Program-made: the position numbers and the translations under genes
Shown here: positions 38,801 to 46,341 of the stretch, one piece after another
Layout of the letters: each line of letters opens with the position of its first letter
Position numbering within the stretch: the first letter of the stretch is position 1
The notes under the pieces: generated by a model
Seen by the model: only the letters and a program-made list of their open reading frames with translations
What the model was told of the DNA's origin: nothing
Database searches by the model: none
Assembly: GCA_016934985.1 (NCBI GenBank)
Contig: JAFGRU010000019.1
Span: 1-64,000, forward strand
Length of the DNA stretch: 64,000 bases
Direction of reading: 5' to 3'
Source: Deltaproteobacteria bacterium
GTDB lineage: Bacteria > Desulfobacterota > Desulfuromonadia > Desulfuromonadales > JAAYDE01

Positions 38801-38947
38801 AAAATGACACCGGTGATTGCCCTGACTGCCGATACCCTGACAGATGGTTTGGAAAAAGCACGCCAGGCCAACATGGATGGTTTTCTCAGCAAGCCCTTTA
38901 GCCGTGCCGACCTAAGGGAAACACTTGTCCAATTTTCCGGAAAGTGA
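35834..38947 (+). CDS. Hybrid sensor histidine kinase with PAS domains and two receivers
   Basis: An inner-membrane signalling protein of 1037 residues. Two membrane segments (near residues 20-40 and 235-260) enclose a helical periplasmic region. Two PAS-like domains follow; the first has a cysteine set (HCFGFLCAQHATGCPLE). HisKA has SHEIRTPLNG (His about 534); the ATPase has NLISNAIKF, DTGIGI and GGTGLGL. Receiver 1 is degenerate (VENHKPSR in place of the acidic pair). Receiver 2 is complete (VVEDNPVNQ, LMDCHMPVMDG, LSKPFS). It overlaps the binding-protein gene, which suggests a TorT/TorS-like receptor pair. Confidence 0.93.
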   Translation: MSPKGNSAFFNIFREPVRRKLIFLTLIFLLVCGILLSTGEYLRLQDNSFHKALDNEVARNSIGKILNKKLLVIENKIFRLSLAEDSRDLVVLKNDITENLTDIQKALKVLQDGGSFADDVPVNMNEIDEITEALKYSRPANSGYNIEVINLTPKVMDIEELADSLYKKVSHKLAEKKSEIWKLQDRNIRILTKQLETVFQRSFENVNKIFYDSNLELQNLKKNWETETGDLLLIRNFGIFFIVIVGLGLFLHTGRQIGAILQQRTAFAKKLEKSRQTLETILETTPVGIAILGKNREIRMVNQSILRLLGIDDQKDILGQHCFGFLCAQHATGCPLEEFHNGVFNREVTLKNQTGHPVPTIKSAIPIELAGEEVILEAFIDISERQKAELALHRESSKLGAMISGMEEGIVFVDRFEQVVKVNRYYRELVSPQADAIVDLDIFKLFPVNQHLTLKQVLKDFKTSVHTQPFVFQLDNYYGMDSIIRLQPIYLTEKYQEYDGLVINVVDVSELTEARRVAERSLRSKAHFLANMSHEIRTPLNGILGMAELLTGTCLSPEQKHFATTIQNSGEALLTILNDILDFSKIEAGKITLEEISFNLGKAVEEGVELLAKQAHEKNLELALQIPADTYIQVKGDPHRFRQILTNLISNAIKFTNEGEIIVRVTGRSLENRKRLFRFSVADTGIGIDPEQKNYLFKHFTQADNSTTRRFGGTGLGLSISRQLVELMGGSLHFESNLDEGSTFWFELPLSEEPNASPLELSIPNFPHIKALLVENHKPSRLIIEKQLATFGIDVQSIPFLDGIQDILNGTAPGDLFDMVLIDLNFPDLKELDVISAMAKNWPSDPARIVALAPLGSFNKNLHSQGKHIDAVLSKPIRCQELIDCLTTLLAPRPDNRKDIIAPVTQEGFKQPLNLRILVVEDNPVNQKVTIGMLNSLGCQTKLAENGQEAVEIFKLDDFDLVLMDCHMPVMDGYNATAEIRRFETRASGKMTPVIALTADTLTDGLEKARQANMDGFLSKPFSRADLRETLVQFSGK

Positions 38948-39141
38948 TAGCAACCAGAACCTGTAACGCAACTAATTGCAGGTAGTCGTGTTATTAAATT
39001 CTTAAAAAATTATTTGGATTGAGAAAATACCCCTTATTTCCAACCAAACATCAAAGGCGGTGGTGAATACCTTCCGCCATTGATGCTCTTATACCTGCCT
39101 CAGCTACCCAAATCAGAACCGGAAATCCCGTCAGTCCCAAG

Positions 39142-39462
39142 TCAAACTTGTACCATCGGTGCCTTCTCAATTTCATCCTCTGAGTGGAACATCCAGTCTT
39201 TTTTCTTTTTTTTGAAATAAAAGGTTACGGGATTTATTTCTTTCAACTGGTCTAATGTCAACAGCGGCGGTCCGTTGCCCTCGTTAACAATGCTTTCTCG
39301 CAAATCGGAATCCTGGCACACTAAGATTTTAGCTATTTTTTCTGCTTCCACAGGGGTGCCAGCTTTCACGAACCGGGTGGCTAAAAAACCAAACTTCCCA
39401 ACATCCCCGCTAATATTAAGAAGGTAATTCTCTCCCTTAATTACAACTCTATAGTATTTCAT
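39142..39462 (-). CDS. Conserved-looking hypothetical protein
   Basis: A 106-residue soluble protein starting MKYYRVVIKGENYLL, with RFVKAGTPVEAEKIAKILV and a C-terminal acidic tail. I have no family name for it; the compact alternating pattern suggests a small alpha/beta domain. The ATG at 39462 is preferred to a GTG at 39480 because it starts at the beta-strand; neither has a strong ribosome site. Confidence 0.55.
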   Translation of the reverse strand: MKYYRVVIKGENYLLNISGDVGKFGFLATRFVKAGTPVEAEKIAKILVCQDSDLRESIVNEGNGPPLLTLDQLKEINPVTFYFKKKKKDWMFHSEDEIEKAPMVQV

Positions 39463-39549
39463 GATTTTTCTTTCGCTCACTCACGGGCCAGACGATGGCA
39501 AGGGTTATAGCAACCGCCTTATAGCTGAAGCACTTGAACTCCTTATTAT

Positions 39550-40404
39550 TCAACGCACGTTCAGCCCTATACGCTCCCAACGAACGGTGCCCTCTTCCGC
39601 ATCCCAGGACCAATAAAGGTTTTTGACAATTCCTTTTATCCGGCTACTTTCAACGAATCCCCAAAAACGGCTGTCAAAACTCTTGTCACGGTTATCACCC
39701 ATTACAAAATAGGCAGAATCAGGAACGGTTACAGGCCCGAAATTATCTCTTGGGCTTAGATTTGCCGGCAAAATTTTAGAATCTTTGTAAATAGCAAAAG
39801 GTTCTTTGATTTCTTGGCCATTGATTAACAGAACCTTTTCTCGCAACGCCACCCGGTCTCCGCCAACCCCTATAACCCTTTTAACAAAATCCTGGTGCGG
39901 CTTTTTTGAAAATTTAAAAACGATAAAATTGCCTCGCCGGGGCGCTCTTGAGGAGGGACGGCGATCAACCAGAATACGATCCCCGACCAACAAGGTCGGC
40001 TCGTTACTGCCGGTCGGAATACTATAAGCCTGAATATAATTTTTTTTAATAAAACCGGATATCTGGATATTAATAATACCAATGAAGACAATAATACCGA
40101 GATAATAAAAGATTTTATTATATTTTTTGGGTTGGAAATGGCTTTCATGTTTTCTGGCGTTCAATACTGCATCCAGAAAAGAGCCAACGTAATAGAAAAA
40201 GGCCACCATGGCCGCAAAACCGAGAATCCAGGGCAAATCTTCGCCTTGGCCACAGAAATAGTAAACAACTGGCCAGTAAATGAGCGGAAAAACCAAAAGG
40301 GCCAAACCTTTCCGCCCCTGGCCATTGTATATCTGACCCATACCGGGTTCAAAAATACTGAACAACCCGGCCAGCCACCATTTTCTAGGCTTATTCTCAA
40401 TCAA
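39550..40404 (-). CDS. lepB: Signal peptidase I with an N-terminal membrane extension
   Basis: Removes signal peptides of exported proteins. In 284 residues: an N-terminal domain with about four membrane segments (to residue 115; FEPGMGQIYNGQGRKGLALL resembles the small DUF5683/TM2-like module), then the peptidase. The catalytic Ser133 is in SIPTGSNEPTLLVGD and the Lys175 in DFVKRVIGVGGD; VMGDNRDKSFDSRFWG is the box E region. The residue after the catalytic Ser is Asn, usually Met. The gene is next to the left edge of the Mu-like element. Confidence 0.93.
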   Translation of the reverse strand: MIENKPRKWWLAGLFSIFEPGMGQIYNGQGRKGLALLVFPLIYWPVVYYFCGQGEDLPWILGFAAMVAFFYYVGSFLDAVLNARKHESHFQPKKYNKIFYYLGIIVFIGIINIQISGFIKKNYIQAYSIPTGSNEPTLLVGDRILVDRRPSSRAPRRGNFIVFKFSKKPHQDFVKRVIGVGGDRVALREKVLLINGQEIKEPFAIYKDSKILPANLSPRDNFGPVTVPDSAYFVMGDNRDKSFDSRFWGFVESSRIKGIVKNLYWSWDAEEGTVRWERIGLNVR

Positions 40405-40531
40405 AACACAGTACCAATGTTTAAAAGCATTCCGTTTTCAAACAGGATGGCTACGAGTGACCGGAAACCGTAAAAATTTGTTTTCTCATTATTTGTTGTT
40501 GCATCTTTTTCGCATTCTGTAATTGTCATGG

Positions 40532-40583
40532 TGGGTATCACTAGCGGCGCGCGATAAGTTTTGGACCAAAATCGCGATAAGTT
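40532..40583 (+). repeat. Left-edge transposase-binding repeats of the Mu-like element
   Basis: Two copies of CGCGATAAGTT at 40550-40560 and 40573-40583, 23 bases apart, point inward. The proposed end is the TG at 40532, 19 bases before the first GCGATAA. This resembles the Mu R1-R2 pair. The host sequence just outside is the lepB upstream region. Confidence 0.6.
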
Positions 40584-40641
40584 AGGCTATTTTTCGTCTT
40601 GATAATGTCAAAGATATTTTGAAATAAGCTTAATTGGAAGG

Positions 40642-40668
40642 AAAAAAGGGGGCTTTTGCCCCTTTTTT
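40642..40668. terminator. Strong bidirectional terminator inside the left edge of the element
   Basis: AAAAAAGGGGGC and GCCCCTTTTTTT pair around TTTT, with T-runs in both directions. It would stop the late transcript of the element before lepB. Confidence 0.9.
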
Positions 40669-40711
40669 TGTTGATGGTTTTTGGTAAGTTTGTGGGCCAG
40701 AAAAAACGGTT

Positions 40712-40885
40712 TTAGTTGGCAGAATTCTTCCTATATGAAGTGCCTGAAGGTGATCTTCTGGAATCACCATAGAGAATGAATGTAAGGGTCTTGCTGATCA
40801 ATTGGTAAAACAAAAAGAAACTACCGAACCATGCCACCACAAAAAGGAGCGTAAGAATCGAAAAGATTAAGGTCGTTGCATCCAT
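40712..40885 (-). CDS. Small single-pass membrane protein at the distal end of the element
   Basis: A 57-residue frame (ATG at 40885, TAA at 40712-40714). Residues about 5-40 are strongly hydrophobic (TLIFSILTLLFVV..., FFLFYQL), followed by a basic, Ser-rich tail. Size and topology would fit a holin or a membrane accessory, but no sequence match can be claimed. There is no clear Shine-Dalgarno sequence. It lies between the last coupled gene and the terminator at 40642, in the place where Mu-type phages keep accessory genes. Confidence 0.5.
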   Translation of the reverse strand: MDATTLIFSILTLLFVVAWFGSFFLFYQLISKTLTFILYGDSRRSPSGTSYRKNSAN

Positions 40886-40949
40886 AATTTTCAGTTTACA
40901 GCAAATCCACCGAATTCAACAATAAGGTATTTTCTGCCACCTTTTAGGC

Positions 40950-41552
40950 TTAACAGGCTTTTTTCTCTTCCCTGACCCTATCGGCCACTTGTTTAATATA
41001 CTGTTTTGCCCTATTAAGGTCAGCGCTAAACCCCATTTTTTTCAACTCTGCCACCGTCCGCTTAAGGTTGGGTTTTTCCATGGTCTGAAAAAGCTCAAAC
41101 ATCGGCTTGACCCATTCGGGAAGAGCATTATTCCACGACTCTGCCGGAGTCAAAGACGCCAATTCCCCGTTGTATTCGGAATGCCACCTGTAAAGCGTCG
41201 AAGCCGCAACAATAGCAGGTTTTTCAGGTTTAGATCTGATGTTTGCGATCCTGATATTTTCAGCGACATCCTTAGAAATTTCGCCTTTCTTAACAAGCCT
41301 TTCAAAAAGAATCGCGGCTGAAAAAAATCCCATGGTGCCGTCCTGAAGGGATTCGACCTCTTTTAACAGCAAAAGCCTAGCTTCGGCAACGGATTTTTGC
41401 CTTTGCGTCAAGGTTTTTGAAGTGACTGGGCTATCCAGCATTTCCATGTTTTGCAACACCAAGTCAATATCAGCTTGCCGATCCTGCTGGGCTTTTAACC
41501 TCACCTGCCGAAGCTTTCCTTTCAGGTTTTTTAACCTCGCGTCAGCATTCAT
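40950..41552 (-). CDS. Protein resembling the N-terminal DNA-binding region of MuA-type transposases
   Basis: About 200 residues. The first 75 are helical and charged. Residues about 75-130 read ARLLLLKEVESLQ... and ASTLYRWHSEYNGELASL, a helix-turn-helix like that before the MuA catalytic core. Residues about 140-190 (ALPEWVKPMFELFQTMEKPN, then a second helical set) match the next DNA-binding subdomain. No DDE catalytic domain follows. The real transposase at 49384 has its own such region, so this is an extra, free-standing copy. The ATG overlaps the tape-measure stop (TGATG). Confidence 0.55.
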   Translation of the reverse strand: MNADARLKNLKGKLRQVRLKAQQDRQADIDLVLQNMEMLDSPVTSKTLTQRQKSVAEARLLLLKEVESLQDGTMGFFSAAILFERLVKKGEISKDVAENIRIANIRSKPEKPAIVAASTLYRWHSEYNGELASLTPAESWNNALPEWVKPMFELFQTMEKPNLKRTVAELKKMGFSADLNRAKQYIKQVADRVREEKKAC

Positions 41553-43264
41553 CAAAATTCCCCCCTCTGTCCGCCGTTCACCCTGGTGTTCATATCGTTG
41601 GTTTCGACCACGACTTTATTTTCCTTGTCAATTCGCATGTTGATTTCAATCGGGGCTCTATCGGTGACGGCAGGGCCTGTTTCGTCCGGAAAGAGCCTAT
41701 CCATAAGATGCTCATCCGATTCATTCCCCAGCGCTTTGTGGGCAAGACTTGCCGCCCCAAGAGCAGCTGCTAAAACCCCAAGAGGTCCAGCCAGGCTCAA
41801 CAGAAGGGAGCCTATTCGGCTGATACCGGACAGAGATCCGGCTGTACCGGCTCCGCCTCTGACCGTTCCTGGCGTACTATAAGTTCCAGGTTTGCCCATT
41901 CCCATATCCAGCAAGCTCATGCGGCTGTTGACAACATAGACAGGAACAGGGCCGCCACCGGCACCAAGTGGGCCGCCAAGGCCCCCACCTTTGCCGCCTT
42001 TACCACGGAAAATCCCGATAAGGTCTTTGATCCCACCCACAAATTTAGACCCCGCCATGACACCCCCAAGACCGAGAAGTGCCCAGAGCCCACCCTTGGT
42101 AATTACCGGATGGTTGTTCAGGGTTGTCAATGCCTTGGTGAACAGATCGATAGGACCGGCCAGATTCTCATTGGCAAAGTCGGAAAGCTGATTCCGCATG
42201 TCCTGAATCCTCGACGCCGTCTGTTCCGACCAGAATGCAAAATCTTTCATGATCATGGCACCGCTGCCGCCAACCCCGGCCAACTCCTTCCATTCGCGAA
42301 AATCACCAAATTTTCTGAATGAATTGGCAAGGGGCTCGATAGCCTTGATTGACTCTTCACCAAAAATCTTTCTCAGCTTGGTGGTGTCGCCGTTGGTTCT
42401 ACGAATCACCTCCTGAAGAACAACGTCGAAATTTTTCAAAACGGCCCGGCCTTCCTTGTTGCTTTTTTCGACATCAAAAATGATAAAGCCACCGGTCTCG
42501 GTTCTAACCTTTTTCCAATTGCTCAGCAGGTCGGCAATGGTACGTTCAACGGCGGTTGTAGCCTGCTCGGCATTGCCTGCACCGCGCCGGGCTATCTGTA
42601 AAAACGCCCCGAATTCCCTTATGCCAGCCTCACCCTGAACGCCAAAACTGGCGGCAGAGGAAAGCAGCCGCTCAAAGTGTCTCGACATGTTTTGCAGGGT
42701 AAATGAACCTTTTTTCCCCTGGGCGGCCAGAATATCAAAAACTTTGAGTACCTGATCCTCGGTAACGCCCATTTTTTCCTGGAGGTTTGAAACCGTGGCC
42801 CCGACATCCGCCATGGACGCACCTGTGGCCGAGGAGATCATTCCCATCTGCTTTACCGAACGGATGGCAAACTTAAAATTGCCCGTGCGTTCGACAATGG
42901 CGTCAATTCCGGCAAGTAGTTCGGTGGGGGCGGGCATGCCGGGCGTTGAGGCGATATCGAAAAGCTCTTTCTTGAGAGAAAACATCTCTTTTCTGCTCAG
43001 ACCGGCCTGGATCGCCAGGCGTGCCAGGCGGGAGTCAATATCGATAACCGAGCGCCCGGCCATCATCAGGGCAGCCCCACTGACCAAGGTGTTTATTCCC
43101 GTCATATATCTGTTACTGACTGTCTCGATTGTTTTCCCGATTTTCGTAAAGGTGCCGATGGCTCTGCGGCCGTAAGTCTGAATAGATCTGCTCGATCGGT
43201 TCAAAGTCCTTTCAAGGCCTCTTGAATCACCGGACAGGATGATGCCGACTTCAATTTTTGACAT
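41552..43264 (-). CDS. Phage tail tape measure protein, short
   Basis: A 570-residue protein of the TP901-type tape-measure group: N-terminal GDSRGLERTLNRSSRSIQTY, then GAALMMAGRSVIDIDSRL, long alternating helices, a hydrophobic Gly-rich middle (about 395-510, GGLWALLGLGGVMAGSKF) and a charged tail. It sets tail length in phages; at 570 residues the tail would be short. It follows the chaperone G/GT genes as in most tailed phages and is followed by a coupled DNA-binding gene. Confidence 0.85.
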   Translation of the reverse strand: MSKIEVGIILSGDSRGLERTLNRSSRSIQTYGRRAIGTFTKIGKTIETVSNRYMTGINTLVSGAALMMAGRSVIDIDSRLARLAIQAGLSRKEMFSLKKELFDIASTPGMPAPTELLAGIDAIVERTGNFKFAIRSVKQMGMISSATGASMADVGATVSNLQEKMGVTEDQVLKVFDILAAQGKKGSFTLQNMSRHFERLLSSAASFGVQGEAGIREFGAFLQIARRGAGNAEQATTAVERTIADLLSNWKKVRTETGGFIIFDVEKSNKEGRAVLKNFDVVLQEVIRRTNGDTTKLRKIFGEESIKAIEPLANSFRKFGDFREWKELAGVGGSGAMIMKDFAFWSEQTASRIQDMRNQLSDFANENLAGPIDLFTKALTTLNNHPVITKGGLWALLGLGGVMAGSKFVGGIKDLIGIFRGKGGKGGGLGGPLGAGGGPVPVYVVNSRMSLLDMGMGKPGTYSTPGTVRGGAGTAGSLSGISRIGSLLLSLAGPLGVLAAALGAASLAHKALGNESDEHLMDRLFPDETGPAVTDRAPIEINMRIDKENKVVVETNDMNTRVNGGQRGEF

Positions 43265-43267
43265 AAC

Positions 43268-43881
43268 TTATGCCTCTTTTTTTCTTCGTCTGACTTTTTG
43301 TTTTTTGCCCTTCTTTTCCCCCGAAAATTGTTCCAGGTCATCCCGGTCGAGCATATCCATGGCTAAGATGAAGAGCCACTGTCCTTCTGTGAGGGCGGTA
43401 GCCGGGAGACCAAAAAGGCTATTAGCTTTCTCGCTGTGGTGATATTTGAAACGCTCCCAAGGGTCTGAGGATTTTTTTTTACATCTTCGATCAGGCTTCC
43501 AATTTCCTGCTCGGTCATATCCTCGGTCCTGGGGGAACACTCCATTTCAAAAGCTGTATATTCATCCACCAGGGCGTCTTTTTCCTGGCGATTCAAGAGC
43601 CCCCGAAATTCACTGGCCGAGCTGGCGATTCCATTGGCCGGTTCTTCCGGATCGCGCAGAGCCCGAAACAGAATCTGCGTGGTCTTTTCATCCTCGTAAG
43701 CGTCGATGGTGGTCATGCCGGGCTCAATTTCAGCCTTTTTAAAATGACGCTCAGCGGCAAAATGTGCCTCCTGGAGTTCGGCGTTGGATAATACCCGTAA
43801 AGTCACTTCCTGATCCGTCCCCGGAAAGGGAATGTTTTTGGTGTTTTTTATTCCGGCTTTCAGTCGCTCCAACAGGCTCAT
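43268..43881 (-). CDS. Tail assembly chaperone, frameshifted long form (GT)
   Basis: A -1 shift at the A9 run (43472-43480) would join the first about 134 residues of the chaperone at 43363 to the frame ending at 43268, giving about 203 residues. The added part reads WERFKYHHSEKANSLFGLPA and ends in a basic tail (KKGKKQKVRRRKKEA). The stop lies three bases before the tape-measure ATG, exactly the arrangement of the lambda G/GT pair. The shift itself is inferred from the sequence. Confidence 0.65.
43363..43881 (-). CDS. Tail assembly chaperone, short form (G)
   Basis: A 172-residue protein beginning MSLLERLKAGIKNTKNIPFP with LRVLSNAELQEAHFAAERHF and ALRDPEEP, typical of small phage tail chaperones. 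AAAGGAG eight bases upstream selects the ATG at 43881, whose first bases overlap the previous gene's stop (ATGA). It contains the A9 slippery run in codons for VKKNP, and an overlapping -1 frame extends to 43268. Confidence 0.7.
   Translation of the reverse strand: MSLLERLKAGIKNTKNIPFPGTDQEVTLRVLSNAELQEAHFAAERHFKKAEIEPGMTTIDAYEDEKTTQILFRALRDPEEPANGIASSASEFRGLLNRQEKDALVDEYTAFEMECSPRTEDMTEQEIGSLIEDVKKNPQTLGSVSNITTARKLIAFLVSRLPPSQKDSGSSS
43472..43480 (-). promoter_or_regulatory. Slippery A9 run for -1 ribosomal frameshifting
   Basis: On the minus strand the sequence is GTA-AAA-AAA-AAT in the zero frame, containing the A-AAA-AAA heptamer. Slipping one base back moves ribosomes into the frame that stays open to 43268. 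No downstream pseudoknot was worked out. Confidence 0.65.
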
Positions 43882-44096
43882 ATCAACACTCCTTTCAAAC
43901 AGTCCAGAATCCGGCAAGATTCATCCAACCTTGCCGGAACCCGGCAGGGTCTCGCCATAGATGCCAGGAGTTGAAAACTCTTGCGGATTTTTCTCCCTTT
44001 GTTTCCCAGGGCCTCCACCCTGGCCGTGACCGCCGCTCCGGATCTGCCGAGTTCCCTTAGGTGTGAGGTGGCGTTTTTTGAAAATTCCAAATTCAT
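43878..44096 (-). CDS. Small hypothetical protein of the element
   Basis: A 72-residue basic protein (MNLEFSKNATSHLRELGRSG...), with AGGGG before the ATG and an ATGA overlap with the next gene. I do not recognise it. It takes the place where head-tail connector or tail genes would be expected. Confidence 0.55.
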   Translation of the reverse strand: MNLEFSKNATSHLRELGRSGAAVTARVEALGNKGRKIRKSFQLLASMARPCRVPARLDESCRILDCLKGVLI

Positions 44097-44122
44097 CTTT
44101 TTCCCCTCTGTAAAATCAAAGA

Positions 44123-44183
44123 ACCCGCTCAGCCCTTTTCTGTGCCCACAGGTGCAGCCTGTGAGCCTGGGGCCTGAGCGGGT
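44123..44183 (-). terminator. Two-part hairpin after the capsid gene
   Basis: ACCCGCTCAG (44123-44132) and CTGAGCGGGT (44174-44183) pair perfectly; inside, CACAGG and CCTGTG form a second stem with loop TGCAG. On the minus strand a T-containing stretch (TTCTTTGATTTTA) follows. A strong pause or partial terminator between the capsid and tail genes is likely. Confidence 0.6.
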
Positions 44184-44199
44184 CATTTGAACATGAGCG

Positions 44200-46326
44200 T
44201 TACGACGCTACAACAGCCTTGTAGGCTCCCCGATAATCGGCAATTTCGCACTCATATTCATGGCGAATTTTGTACTGCATCTTATCGGCCACGAACATCT
44301 GGCCGATGGCGGGGTTGTCAGCCACGAACATTTCCGGTTCCTGCTGACCGTTGAGATAAGCCAGCTCCAGAATCTCTACCTCGGCCGGGTCGGCGAACAT
44401 CATCCAGTCGTCGGCGTCGGTCATGAAGGGGCATTCGATCAACCCTTCAGGGTCGAAATACTTGAACATGGTGTTCCCTTCAGAGATAGATACGGCCTGC
44501 GGGTTGAAATCGTTGACGTTTTTGACAATGCCATAAAGTTCTGAAGGAAAGGCTATCGTCACAGGCCTCAGCATCAGGCGTTCTCCGCTCTCGGGCTCGG
44601 TCTGCTGGGCAAACGCCGTTTTTGCCGCCAGGGCCGAGGTGATGCCGTAGGCCGTGCTGCCGAGGTTGCCGTGATCGTCATGAAATACCGCTACGTCGTC
44701 GCCTTTGTAGGTTGCGTTATTGATGAACTTGCCCCAGCAGCGCTTGGCCAGGGTCCGGCGGGCGGCGCGGGGAAGGCGGCTGATGACTCTCTGGAGGGCG
44801 CGAACGTCGTCATTAAGGATCATCTTGCGGGTGACGGTGATGATGCCCCCTTTCTGGTTAAGGGCGTAATCGATCCTTTCATCGCCGACCTCGGCCAGGT
44901 CCGGGTAATCTTCAGTTTCCGGGTCCACGTCCGGCAGATCACCATAGTAGCCGATCCGCACCGATTCCAGGGTTTTGAAATCCTTGGCATTGCGGATGTT
45001 GGGGCCGACAAGGCGCGAAACACCATAATCGGGAATTTCTTTGTAGTCCATGACCAGCCTGCGGTAAAGCGAGTTTCCCAATATATAGGAAAACGTTGCC
45101 GATCCGTAGGCCGCCTGCATCCGTTGGGTCTGATCGGGATCGAGGAAGCCCCGGACCTCGGCGTCTCCGGTCATCTCGGCATAAGCCGCCCGCAAGGACT
45201 TAAAAGGGGTGATATCGGCGAACTTGTCCTGGACCTGGACCCCGAAAAGCATGTCCACCGCTGCCTGGAATTTTTCCGAGCTTTCGCGAACTATCCGCAC
45301 GTCCCCGGAGCCCACCACACCACCGCTCCCCGTCATCTTGTCCAGGGTTTCCTTTTCCAGCCGGATGGCGGCCTGCAAGTCATCGACTTCGAACAGCTTG
45401 CCGCCGAACTGGACTTTAAGTTTGTCCTGGATCGCGGCGGGCAGCTTGCTTCCGGCCAACTCGGTCTGAAGCAAGGTAGTACACATCATTTTCTGCATCT
45501 TCTGCATATCTGTCCCGGCTTGTGCTCCTGTTTCCTGTTCCATTACCTGGTCCTTTCTGGCGCCAGCTTCAGCGGCGGCCATTCTGATGAATTTACCGTT
45601 ATTGGTCGGTTCGTAGACTACATCGACCTCGACATGGGTGATCTTGACCGGCTCCCTTACTTTTTTCCCGTTGATGGTTTTGGTTGCGGCCGTTCCCGTA
45701 ACGTCCAGAGAGAGCCCGAAGAGGTCGGGTTTCCCCTGCTTGTGGCTGTCCACAAGCCCGTCACGCAACCACTTGGCCGACTTGAGAATGACCAGATCGG
45801 CCTCAATCGCCTTGCCGGTATCCGTGGTGTTCCTGAGCCAGCCGACAATCTCCCGGACCGATTTTCCAAACGTTTTGTTCCCGGCCTGATGCTGGGATTC
45901 GTTCAGGGCGAAAACCCTTGCGCCCTCCATCATGGGCAAGGCTGCCACCAGAGGTTCGCGGGGCCAATTGATACGGCCGTCTTTCCCGAGGCCATACTGA
46001 TTGACCTGCACCCGCCAGACATAACCGAATTCGTCATCCGCCGGTTGCCCAGCGGCCGCCATGATGCGGATGGCCGCCTGCATGGGGATATAATCCACCT
46101 GCCGCTGCACGGGGGCGGCCACACCCAGAATCACCTGGCCGTCATCCCCTAGGGAATAGGACCGCTGATAAAGGCCGTCTTTTTTCCCGGCCGAACCTTC
46201 CATTTCGTAAATCACCGAATCGGGATACAGCTCGACCAGGTAAACGTGTTTGTCCGGCCCGTGATTCACGGCCGACTCCAGGGCCTGGCGAACCAGCTGC
46301 CGGATCTGTTCGAAACTTAACGCCAT
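44200..46326 (-). CDS. Fused prohead protease and major capsid protein
   Basis: A 708-residue structural polyprotein. The N-terminal about 290 residues look like a phage prohead protease (VRQALESAVNHG..., LKSAKWLRDGLVDSHKQGKP, ITHVEVDVVYEP). A scaffold-like charged stretch follows. From about 345 on it resembles the Mu-type major head subunit: LFGVQVQDKFADITPFKSLRA, EVRGFLDPDQ, GGIITVTRKMILNDDVRALQ, DNPAIGQMFVADK. Processing would release the capsid subunit. AAGGGGG precedes the ATG. It is the only head gene found. Confidence 0.8.
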   Translation of the reverse strand: MALSFEQIRQLVRQALESAVNHGPDKHVYLVELYPDSVIYEMEGSAGKKDGLYQRSYSLGDDGQVILGVAAPVQRQVDYIPMQAAIRIMAAAGQPADDEFGYVWRVQVNQYGLGKDGRINWPREPLVAALPMMEGARVFALNESQHQAGNKTFGKSVREIVGWLRNTTDTGKAIEADLVILKSAKWLRDGLVDSHKQGKPDLFGLSLDVTGTAATKTINGKKVREPVKITHVEVDVVYEPTNNGKFIRMAAAEAGARKDQVMEQETGAQAGTDMQKMQKMMCTTLLQTELAGSKLPAAIQDKLKVQFGGKLFEVDDLQAAIRLEKETLDKMTGSGGVVGSGDVRIVRESSEKFQAAVDMLFGVQVQDKFADITPFKSLRAAYAEMTGDAEVRGFLDPDQTQRMQAAYGSATFSYILGNSLYRRLVMDYKEIPDYGVSRLVGPNIRNAKDFKTLESVRIGYYGDLPDVDPETEDYPDLAEVGDERIDYALNQKGGIITVTRKMILNDDVRALQRVISRLPRAARRTLAKRCWGKFINNATYKGDDVAVFHDDHGNLGSTAYGITSALAAKTAFAQQTEPESGERLMLRPVTIAFPSELYGIVKNVNDFNPQAVSISEGNTMFKYFDPEGLIECPFMTDADDWMMFADPAEVEILELAYLNGQQEPEMFVADNPAIGQMFVADKMQYKIRHEYECEIADYRGAYKAVVAS

Positions 46327-46341
46327 AGCCAGCCCCCTTTA

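Noticed and set aside
44671-46152. Long open frame (493 codons) on the + strand opposite the capsid gene
   Set aside because: The capsid gene on the other strand has family motifs and a ribosome site; this frame has neither, and its openness is a codon-bias shadow.
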